NCBI GenBank assembly: GCA_033063855.1
Contig: CP093831.1
Coordinates: forward strand, 25,358,001-25,422,000
DNA from: Smittia aterrima
Lineage: Eukaryota > Arthropoda > Insecta > Diptera > Chironomidae
Length of the DNA: 64,000 bases
Reading direction: 5' to 3'
Below are positions 1 to 7,368 of the stretch, piece by piece. Position 1 is the first letter of the stretch. The number at the start of each line of letters is the position of its first letter. The notes under the pieces are model-generated. The model saw nothing but the letters and a program-made list of their open reading frames with translations, did not search any database and was not told where the DNA came from. A program made the position numbers and the translations under genes.

Positions 1-1991
1 AAATTAAAAAATGTGTCTACTGTGATCTTAAATTCGATTGCAGCAATTGTCAATTGAATCATGTCGATCGAGATCACCGAAAGGGTTCCATTTGGCACTG
101 CACCAGCTGCGATTACAGCACATTGAAGGAATCAACACTAAGAGCACATTTTCAGACTCACGTTAATAAGTTTTCATGCGAAACTTGCAAAAAACACTTT
201 CCAAGTCAGTATCAATTCAAGAATCATCAACAGCAGCATCGCCATGGAGTCTTCGCATCAGAACCAGAAATAAAATTTGAATGTCAATCTTGCGTTCGTT
301 CGTTCGCAACTAAACAAAGATTAAACATTCATGTGGCGTACTTTCATAGCAAAAAGAAATTCCATTGCGATATTTGCGGGAAAACAAGGAAAAATAAGGG
401 ATATTTACGAATGCACATGCAAAGTCATCTCAAAGTTCCTTGTCCGATTTGTCAGCTCATGGTTGCTAGGAATCGTATCAAGGAACACATCGAGCAGCAT
501 TCTATTAAAACAACAAAATTTAATTGTGATGTTTGTACGAAAGTTTTCTTCAACAAGAGCCAATTAAGCTATCACAAGGAAAGAATGCATGAAATTGATC
601 AAGTTCAGTGCGATTTGTGTTCGAAGATATTTAATAACAAAAGTACGCTAAGAAGTCACATGATTTATCATTTAAAGGTTCCATGTAGAATCTGCAAAAA
701 GCCAATTTTTAAAACAAAATTGAGACAGCATATGAAGTCTTTCCACTCATCAGAGTTTTTGGTTTATAACAATTCGAGGTGCAAACAAATTATTGCCAAC
801 ATCAAACATGAACCAGAAAGACAATTCGATTTTATCATGCCAGACGATCACGAGCCAGAAGTCGAAGAGATGAAGGAAGTGAAGATTGTTTTGAAAAAAT
901 TTGATATAAAATGGAGGACACAAGCAGCAGAATTGTTTGAGCCCTATTTGGTTTGTGGGAAATGTGACTTTGTGACTAAAATATCGTGTCAGATAAAAAA
1001 ACATTTAAAACTTTGTGCAACTCTTCAAAAATGTGAAAAATGTTTTTCAAAAAGCAAATCGGAAAATATCAAAGTTTGTGGCTTGTGTGATCTCAAATTT
1101 GAATGCTTCAACTGTAAAAGAAATCATCATAATCAAGATCATAGAAAGGGATCACTTTGGTATTGCACCAAATGCGATCACAGAACTTCCGATAGAGAAA
1201 ATCTTAGAAGTCATTATCAGTCTCACGTTAAAAAATTTTCATGCGAAACTTGCAAACAAAACTTTGCATTCAACAATCTATTGAAAAATCATCAACAGCA
1301 ACATCGCCACGGAGTCTTTGCCAATGAACTACAAGTAAAATTTGAATGCAAGTTGTGCGGAAGATCATTTGCAACTGAACATGGACTGCGAAAACATGAA
1401 AAATTGATTCATAGCGAAATGAAATTCTTTTGCGATATTTGTGGCAAAACAAGTAAAAATAAGCTCGCTCTATATAGTCACATGCAAATTCATCTCAAAG
1501 TTCCATGTCCAATTTGTGAGCACATGATAGCAGGGAATCGTCGTAAGGAACACATGGAGCAACATTCTACCTCAGCAAAATTCAAGTGTAACGATTGTGA
1601 GAAAGTTTTTTTCAGCAAAAGCAATCTTACACTACATAGAAGAGTAAATCATGAGGTTAATCAAGTTCAATGCGATTTGTGTTCTAAAATATTTAAGAAT
1701 AAAGTAATACTGAGAGGCCACATGAGGAAATATTTGAAGGTTTCATGTTCAATCTGCGGAAGATTGATGCAGAAAACCAATTTGATACCACACATGAAAG
1801 TGTATCATTCTACAAAAGGAAATCTGGCTTGTCGCATTGCAAAGTGTGGTCAAAAGATTACAAATATCAAAGAACTGAAGAAACACGAGAAAATTCACAT
1901 TGGACCCGGAATCTACAAATGCCCAAAGTGCAACCATCAAACAAAAAATTTGTGGAATATGTGTAATCACATGAAAGTTCACAAAACGTAA
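1..1991 (+). CDS. Bimodular C2H2 zinc-finger protein (gene A), 5' end outside window
   Basis: The frame is open from base 3, giving 662 visible residues to the stop at 1991. The first in-frame ATG-like start inside the window is not the real start, because residues before it (IKKCVYCDLKFDCSNC) match the interior of the inverted paralog at 46972-49155. The protein is two modules in tandem. Module 1 is missing its N-terminus. Module 2 restarts with a copy of the family N-terminal motif (HEPERQFDFIMPDD), then a C2HC finger, a B-box-like C/H cluster and a C2H2 series. The two terminal fingers are intact (HIGPGIYKCPKC...), unlike in the inverted copy. One module-2 finger has Tyr in place of the last His (HMRKYLKVSC), so it is probably weak. 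Likely a nuclear DNA-binding protein by family; targets unknown. Two AATAAA signals lie at 2005-2010 and 2021-2026. Confidence 0.9.
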   Translation, partial: IKKCVYCDLKFDCSNCQLNHVDRDHRKGSIWHCTSCDYSTLKESTLRAHFQTHVNKFSCETCKKHFPSQYQFKNHQQQHRHGVFASEPEIKFECQSCVRSFATKQRLNIHVAYFHSKKKFHCDICGKTRKNKGYLRMHMQSHLKVPCPICQLMVARNRIKEHIEQHSIKTTKFNCDVCTKVFFNKSQLSYHKERMHEIDQVQCDLCSKIFNNKSTLRSHMIYHLKVPCRICKKPIFKTKLRQHMKSFHSSEFLVYNNSRCKQIIANIKHEPERQFDFIMPDDHEPEVEEMKEVKIVLKKFDIKWRTQAAELFEPYLVCGKCDFVTKISCQIKKHLKLCATLQKCEKCFSKSKSENIKVCGLCDLKFECFNCKRNHHNQDHRKGSLWYCTKCDHRTSDRENLRSHYQSHVKKFSCETCKQNFAFNNLLKNHQQQHRHGVFANELQVKFECKLCGRSFATEHGLRKHEKLIHSEMKFFCDICGKTSKNKLALYSHMQIHLKVPCPICEHMIAGNRRKEHMEQHSTSAKFKCNDCEKVFFSKSNLTLHRRVNHEVNQVQCDLCSKIFKNKVILRGHMRKYLKVSCSICGRLMQKTNLIPHMKVYHSTKGNLACRIAKCGQKITNIKELKKHEKIHIGPGIYKCPKCNHQTKNLWNMCNHMKVHKT

Positions 1992-2138
1992 AAGATATTT
2001 TTGAAATAAATTATGTAACAAATAAATTATTGATGAACTTTAAATAAATATTAAAACAGTTATCAAATAAATAAAAATATTCAACTGATTTTTAAATTTT
2101 CGTTGTTTCTTATTTCTTGCAGTTCAAAGACAAATTTT

Positions 2139-2246
2139 CAGGTAAAAAAGGATTTTTTTGAAGGGGTCAAAAAATAAAGCAGAAAAAGTATTAAAGGCAA
2201 AACTTGAAGGAGAAAAGTTTATTTCTAGTTCAGATTTTGATCAGTT
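2139..2246 (+). promoter_or_regulatory. Putative core promoter of gene B: CAGGTAA and TCAGTT initiator
   Basis: CAGGTAA lies at 2139-2145 and an arthropod-type initiator TCAGTT at 2241-2246, about 33 bp before the ATG at 2276. The block around the initiator (GATCAGTTAACATC) recurs upstream of the paralogs at 36573, 38127, 46402 and 49155. CAGGTAA could be a Zelda-like site or a splice donor (CAG|GTAA). A weak AT-rich TTTATTT sits at 2218-2224. No experimental support. Confidence 0.45.
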
Positions 2247-2275
2247 AACATCAGCAGAGAAGTTTTAATTTCGAT

Positions 2276-3574
2276 ATGGCGAGTTATTTGAAAGCAATTG
2301 TTGACAACATCAAACAAGAAGAAGAGACCGAAGATGAAAAAGTTCTCGATCAATTCACCGTTGTAGACTTCGTCGGCGACATCAAACATGAACCAGAAAG
2401 ACATTTTGTGTTTATTATGCCAGACGATCCTGAGATCGAAGAAGTGAAAGAAGTGAAAATTACTTTGAGGAAGTTTGATAGAAAATGGAAAACAAATTCT
2501 GCAATGATGTTCGAGACTTATTTCGTTTGTGGCAAGTGTGACTTCGCGGCTAAGAATTTGGGCGCTATGAGAAGACATAAAAAAAGCTGCAAAATCTCAC
2601 AAAAGTGTGAAAAATGTTTTTCGAAAAGCAAATCAGAAATCGTTAGAAAATGTGGAATGTGTGATTTAAAATTTAACTGCAGCAATTGCAAGACGGATCA
2701 TCTTGATCAAGATCATCGCAAGGGCTCAATTTGGCATTGTACTAAATGTGATTACAAAAGTTTTAGCAAAGAATGCCTAAGAAGTCACTTTCAGACTCAC
2801 GTGAAGAAGTTTTCATGCGAAACTTGCAAACAAAACTTTGCATTCAACATTCAATTGAAATCTCATCAACAGCAGCATCGCCACGGAGTTTTTGCGTCGA
2901 AACCAGAAATAAAATTTGAATGCAAAGTTTGCGTTCGGTCGTTTGCAACTAAATTAGGATCAAGACAACACGAAATTAACGTTCATGGCAAGATGAAGCT
3001 TCATTGCGATCTTTGTGACAAAACATTTAAAGCAAAGATTCTTGTTGGACAGCACATGAAAAGTCATATCAGACTTCCTTGTCCGATTTGTAAGAGAAAG
3101 ATTGCTGAGCGTTTCTTTAAGAGCCATGTTGATCAACATTCGTCTTCTGCAAAGTTCAAATGTGACGTTTGTAAGAATGTTTACTTCACCTTGAATGTTC
3201 TAAACTTACACAAGAAAAGAAATCATGAGATCGATAAAGTTCAATGTGATTTGTGTGGCAAAATATTTCTTAATAAAATTTATCTTAAGGATCACATGAA
3301 GAATCATTTAAAGATTCCATGTCCAATCTGCAAAAAGTTAAAGGCAAAAGACAATATGAAAATACACATGAAGTCTTCTCACTCATCAGGAGAAATGTTT
3401 TTGGCTTGTATCATTGCAAAGTGTCAACAAAAATTCAAAAATATTGAAGAACTGAAGGAGCACAAGAAAATTCACATCGGACCCGGAATCTACAAATGTC
3501 CGAAATGCGATTATCGAACCAACAAAATTAATAAGATTAAAAGGCACCTGAAGAGCAGAGTGCACAAAAAATAA
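2276..3574 (+). CDS. C2H2 zinc-finger protein with B-box-like unit (gene B)
   Basis: Single-exon gene, 432 aa. Order of parts: acidic N-terminus (residues 1-75) with the family motif HEPERHFVFIMPDDPE; a C2HC finger around 88-108; a cross-brace cluster at residues 111-147 (CX2C-X11-CX2C-X5-CX2C-X3-H-X4-H), which fits the B-box type-1 spacing; then about ten C2H2 fingers to the C-terminus, two or three of the divergent CPIC type. No ZAD, BTB or KRAB domain is visible. The start is the first ATG after the conserved initiator, and the N-terminus aligns with the paralog at 45104-46402 from residue 1. Probably a nuclear transcription or chromatin factor by family; the biological role is unknown. 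It sits 284 bp downstream of gene A in the same orientation, and this pair is duplicated in inverted order at 44.9-49.2 kb. Confidence 0.92.
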   Translation: MASYLKAIVDNIKQEEETEDEKVLDQFTVVDFVGDIKHEPERHFVFIMPDDPEIEEVKEVKITLRKFDRKWKTNSAMMFETYFVCGKCDFAAKNLGAMRRHKKSCKISQKCEKCFSKSKSEIVRKCGMCDLKFNCSNCKTDHLDQDHRKGSIWHCTKCDYKSFSKECLRSHFQTHVKKFSCETCKQNFAFNIQLKSHQQQHRHGVFASKPEIKFECKVCVRSFATKLGSRQHEINVHGKMKLHCDLCDKTFKAKILVGQHMKSHIRLPCPICKRKIAERFFKSHVDQHSSSAKFKCDVCKNVYFTLNVLNLHKKRNHEIDKVQCDLCGKIFLNKIYLKDHMKNHLKIPCPICKKLKAKDNMKIHMKSSHSSGEMFLACIIAKCQQKFKNIEELKEHKKIHIGPGIYKCPKCDYRTNKINKIKRHLKSRVHKK

Positions 3575-3794
3575 ATAAAATTACTTTTCTATTAACGATT
3601 TTTTTAAAAGACAATAAATAAACTATAAAGAAATAATATTAATATTTACATTTTATAAAATTGACTTTAACTAAAAGGATGGTCAGCCTAACTCTGCACT
3701 TTAAATTCTTGAACACGTTTAAAATCTCCCAAACCAAGAGCTCTCGGTCAACGTCTCAAACCAACACTCGACAAGAATCTTTTTTTGCGAACAT

Positions 3795-3955
3795 AAATGC
3801 TGAAAATGAGGATCTACATAAATACAAAATTCTTCTTATTTTGCACACGGAATAACAGTTATGATTTCTAAAATAAAAAATTTCTCTTAATAGTATTTTC
3901 TCGCGTATTTCCTTCAAAGACTCTCGGTCAATTCCCATTAACTCGAAGCAAAGAG
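3795..3955 (-). pseudogene. 3'-end fragment of an F-box/LRR gene
   Basis: Read on the minus strand, this stretch encodes GIDRESLKEIREKI and then RNHNCYSVC. These match the C-terminus of the 427-aa F-box protein at 21816-23099 (GVDRESLMEISEKI ... RNHNCYSVC). The adjoining flank (about 3795-3850) matches the spacer between the two F-box genes at 21755-21845. Nothing of the F-box or the rest of the repeat domain is present, so this is a severed remnant. It begins just where the inverted-repeat homology of the zinc-finger arm ends. Confidence 0.8.
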
Positions 3956-4175
3956 TGTCAAAGTGTTTTAAAATTCACTAGCATTTTAAGGGCAAGTCTA
4001 TTGTTATCCCTTCAACTTTACTTAAAAATTTAAAATGAACAGCAAAACATCTCAAGGACATGAAATCACAGTCGCAGATGAGATCGATCGAAGAAACTTC
4101 TTTAAAATGCAAAGAGCATCTCATCTGCTTTCTTATTTTACGATCAGCTCGCTCGGTTACAATTGATTATAAACT
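3952..4175 (+). repeat. Diverged direct repeat, left copy
   Basis: About 220 bp related to 7945-8275 in the same orientation. The best-conserved core is 4039-4082 (ACATCTCAAGGACATGAAAT and following) against 8122-8166, with about one mismatch in 44 bp, followed by AATGCAAAGAGCATCTCATC in both. The left copy is shorter through internal deletions. The pair brackets the F-box gene and the protease homolog. Confidence 0.75.
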
Positions 4176-4236
4176 TCATCGTTTTTATTATAAAATCAAA
4201 TTTATTAGCAATTTTGATTTCTCGGTTACAAAGTTT

Positions 4237-6144
4237 TTAATAAAAAATTATTTTGTCACTTATTCCCTTTAGCGATTCTTCGTTGATTTCTGTCATTTTG
4301 TGGACTTTCAATTCTTCAAACTTTCTTTTGGTTGCAACCAAAGTTTGAAATATCTCTTGATCGATCGATTTGATCATTAGTCTTTTCACGTTTGGCATTG
4401 ATTCTAATAAATATTTAAGAGCATCAGAGTTAACAAATGTTTTCAATGTCAAAGTAGTGATTGAAGTGGAAATTTCAATCTGAACGAAGTTCTTATAAAA
4501 GACATTGAAATGCATGAGGCTGAGGCTCTTTAGATTTCTCATTTTCATGATCAAATTGAATATTTCTTTGTCGCAGGAAATGCTCAACTTTCTGAGATAA
4601 TCACTTTGAGATTTAAGGAAAATCTTTAAGTTTTGTCGAACATTTTCCGAAAGCATCAAAATGGATGCTTCAGTTGCAGATCCAATCGATAAACGCTTGA
4701 GCTTGAATTGGATATCCTTCCAATCTTCGTTGATCAAAAAATGGTTCACGTCAGATAATGTCAGTTCGAGATTTGTTACAATCAGTTCATCAAACTTTCT
4801 TTCCATAGCATTCAAAGTGTCAAACAATTCTTTATTAATTGATAATATTGGGATTCTTTTCACGCGTGGCATTGAGTTCAATAAAAATTTGAAGCTGGCG
4901 TCGCAAAAAGTTTGGTCAAATCTAAGTTCAGTGATCGACGAAGATATTTCATTGGGGACATGAAAGTTTTCTTCGTTCTCCTTCAAACTCGGAAAATATC
5001 TCAACCCAAGTCTCTTCAGATTCGGCATTTTCAGGATCAAGCTGAAGCATTCCAAGGATTTTTCAGTCCCCGAGTAACAACTTGAATCGAATTCTGTTAC
5101 ATCGAACAATTCTTCGAGATGATCGCTTTGTGATAAAAGAAACTTCAGAAAATTAGAACAAACATTTTCATTTGGAGTTGTTTCAAATTTGAATGTTCCT
5201 CGTCTTTCCGCGTCTTTAAAACTCAGCGTAAAACTCTTGAGCTTGAATTGAAATTCATTCGAAACATCGTTTCTGAATAATTGAATCATGTCAAAAGCAT
5301 AAAGTTTAAGACTTGTCAGATGATCAAAGTTTTTAAGCAATTTCATGGAAATTTGTTTGCAGACTTTTATCAACTCAAGTTTCTCGACAGCAACAGCGCG
5401 TGACAAAATCGTGCCTATCTCGCGATTTTTGAAACAAATTAATTTCAATTTCTTTAATTTAGGAAACTCCCAAAAATAGTTAGTTGAAATCAAAGATGGC
5501 CTTGCAAAGACTAAATTTGTGTTTCCCGGAGCAAAACTCTCACCTAAACTTTTTTTGAATCTGACGTCATTGAGAGTGAGTCTTTTAACTGTTGATTGAA
5601 TTGCTGAGAGCAGTTCCCATAAATCGAGTTCATTTTCGAATAAAGTGTTGACGATTCCAATTTTTTTCCACTCGCGAGTCTTTTCAAAGAAGAATTGGAA
5701 TTCCTTTTTGGAAACAAAGCTCGTTGTTTGCGCTTCCCGGCTGCCACCCAATCCAAGGTTTCCTCGGAGTTCAACACTTTCATACATTCTCGAGCTATTC
5801 TTCAGCAAATCGTAATCTTCCTGATGCAGCGTCCGAATGTCGTTGAAAACAATTTTAATTTTCTTCATGAGAACTTTCGAAGAAGCTATGAAGTTGTAAT
5901 AAGTTGAGCTGACTTCAGAAATCTTGATCATTTCTTCGCCATTTAAATGTTGAAGGGTAATCTCAGGAATGTCGAGATATCTTGAGAAATATTTCAAAGG
6001 ATCCAAGTTTTTCGTGGACAATTTGATGATTTTCCGCTGAGGTTCATCATTTGAAATTTCTGTTGATATTTCAACGATCGACTTGCTATTAGCGATGATT
6101 ATTATTGGTGCTTCACTTAACACTTCTACGGTTGATTCTTCCAT
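4237..6144 (-). CDS. F-box/leucine-rich-repeat protein, 635 aa
   Basis: Single coding exon. A 46-residue extension not shared with the paralogs precedes an F-box at about residues 57-92 (DIPEITLQHLNGEEMIKISEV, with Tyr where many F-boxes have Trp). The rest is an irregular LRR domain with repeating units such as SMPxxKRxxIxSIxxExF and KFxELxVxxxxxxxxESL. The middle of the LRR region holds two related blocks of about 170 residues, only one of which is present in the 427-aa paralog. By family, F-box/LRR proteins act as substrate adaptors of SCF ubiquitin ligases; the substrate is unknown. The closest relatives in the window are at 19720-21552 and 21816-23099. A 56-bp 5'-UTR intron is likely (6157-6212). 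Confidence 0.9.
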   Translation of the reverse strand: MEESTVEVLSEAPIIIIANSKSIVEISTEISNDEPQRKIIKLSTKNLDPLKYFSRYLDIPEITLQHLNGEEMIKISEVSSTYYNFIASSKVLMKKIKIVFNDIRTLHQEDYDLLKNSSRMYESVELRGNLGLGGSREAQTTSFVSKKEFQFFFEKTREWKKIGIVNTLFENELDLWELLSAIQSTVKRLTLNDVRFKKSLGESFAPGNTNLVFARPSLISTNYFWEFPKLKKLKLICFKNREIGTILSRAVAVEKLELIKVCKQISMKLLKNFDHLTSLKLYAFDMIQLFRNDVSNEFQFKLKSFTLSFKDAERRGTFKFETTPNENVCSNFLKFLLSQSDHLEELFDVTEFDSSCYSGTEKSLECFSLILKMPNLKRLGLRYFPSLKENEENFHVPNEISSSITELRFDQTFCDASFKFLLNSMPRVKRIPILSINKELFDTLNAMERKFDELIVTNLELTLSDVNHFLINEDWKDIQFKLKRLSIGSATEASILMLSENVRQNLKIFLKSQSDYLRKLSISCDKEIFNLIMKMRNLKSLSLMHFNVFYKNFVQIEISTSITTLTLKTFVNSDALKYLLESMPNVKRLMIKSIDQEIFQTLVATKRKFEELKVHKMTEINEESLKGISDKIIFY

Positions 6145-6156
6145 TTTAATCTCGAT

Positions 6157-6212
6157 CTAAAAATGAATTAGAATTTGAAATATTTTCTTATTTTCAAGCA
6201 AGCGACTGTTAC
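6157..6212 (-). other. Probable 5'-UTR intron of the 635-aa F-box gene
   Basis: On the minus strand a donor CGATAAG|GTAACAG at 6213/6212 is followed 56 bp later by a pyrimidine-rich acceptor TTTTTAG at 6157-6158, with the ATG 12 bp beyond. The donor block (CGTTCGATAAGGTAA) is conserved upstream of the 610-aa paralog, and in diverged form upstream of the 427-aa paralog. In the 610-aa gene no acceptor at a workable distance was found, so this intron is a prediction for this gene only. Confidence 0.45.
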
Positions 6213-6267
6213 CTTATCGAACGTTGAGACTAAACTGAGTCGAATGGTCAGAAATTTCACTTAACTT

Positions 6268-6285
6268 TTACCTGACTTCTAAGAA
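6268..6285 (-). promoter_or_regulatory. CAGGTAA next to a STAT-type palindrome
   Basis: The plus strand reads TTACCTG (6268-6274) and then TTCTAAGAA (6277-6285), that is CAGGTAA on the gene strand next to a TTCNNNGAA palindrome. The same arrangement occurs upstream of the 610-aa F-box gene at 21678-21695. Function is inferred only. CAGGTAA may instead be the donor of an upstream 5'-UTR exon. Confidence 0.35.
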
Positions 6286-6451
6286 GTGAATCATCTTCAT
6301 CGGAAAAACCAAGAACTAATTAGATGCCAATACATTCAAGCGAACAGAAATGTCTGAAAATGAGGATCAACAATAATAAATTTCTTTTTACTTGGCCAAA
6401 GCCAATGAACATTTTTATTTAAAACTTTACGTTTTTAGCAAGTTCCATCAA

Positions 6452-7368
6452 TTATTGATTGGCATGAGAGTTTTTTTCTTTGATTCGCATATTGATCCAA
6501 TCGGAATATTTACTCAATTCTGAGAAAATCGTGTAAGAATTTACATCACAACCGAAAGTGGCGTCCATCAAAGCTACTGCGGCTATTCCATGGATGTACC
6601 AAATGTCATCTTTTAAAACGAATAATCCTTTACCTAAATGTTATCATAAAAATTAAATAAAATATTTTGTAACAAGTATTTTCAAATGTTTTTACCTGCA
6701 TCTCTGCAAGGAATTATGTTGCCATCGCTTCCAGCTCCACAAAAGGTTCTGTTGCTCGAAATTATGGCCAGATGATGATCGTTCAATAAACACTCATAAC
6801 CCTGAATTTGTCTAATGCCTACATGTCGCGAAATGTCTCCTATCTTCGATGGTTCGTTTGAATCTGCCCAACTAGAGATGAAACCTTCAACATTTTCATT
6901 GTTGGGGAAGTTTTCACTCCAAAGACACACTGGCGATATAAGAACGGAGAACTTTATTGCAGATTCAGATCGCATGATCGCCAAGTCTGCGTCGTATCGA
7001 TTTGATAAAATATTCCACTCAGGATGAATCAAAATTTCATTTGGATAAAAAGCTTCAACGCCTCTTTCAAATGCTAGCGAAAAATTATATTTTCCAAGTA
7101 ATGCGACAATTTCTTCAGCTTTTTTGGGTATTTGCTCGTGTTTAGGTTGAATGCAATTTGCGACTGTTATCAAAGCTTTTTCGGAAATGATTGTAGCTCC
7201 GCAGAAGAACTTTTGTGTTGGAATGTCGACCAAACTTGCAACCCATGGCCACTCGCCAGGTTCTGATTTTTCTCCATTAATAATCGTGGTTCCAATTTTA
7301 CGTCCACACTTGCTTTGAACTGATGACAGAGCAATCAGGAGAACAACTAAACACTTAAGAGATGACAT
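6452..7368 (-). CDS. Secreted, catalytically inactive serine protease homolog
   Basis: Two coding exons, 7368-6696 and 6633-6452, with a 62-bp GT-AG intron, giving 284 aa. A signal peptide occupies residues 1-19, followed by a short pro-segment and the S1 start IING at 29-32. There is no Arg or Lys directly before IING, so classical tryptic activation is doubtful. The S1 fold is recognisable (GEWPWVASL; YDADLAIM with Asp128; C-terminal YSDWI). The catalytic His is Asn71 (VANC in place of AAHC) and the catalytic Ser is Ala224 (CRDAG in place of GDSGG). Inactive S1 homologs in insects serve as cofactors or regulators in immune and melanisation cascades; a role here is not shown. No clip domain is present. 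It lies 308 bp upstream of, and on the same strand as, the 635-aa F-box gene. Confidence 0.9.

Larger units (their letters stand above)
1..3787 (+). repeat. Left arm of a large inverted duplication
   Basis: The A-B gene pair, its intergenic region and about 210 bp of 3' flank reappear reverse-complemented at 44896 to at least 49183. Similarity stops abruptly after the run of T and a G at 3787, where F-box-related sequence begins. The arm continues beyond the left edge of the window. About 41 kb separates the arms. Confidence 0.88.

Noticed and set aside
54..63. Start of gene A at an internal TTG or ATG near 54-61
   Set aside because: The frame stays open to base 3 and the upstream residues align to the interior of gene A', so the real start lies outside the window.
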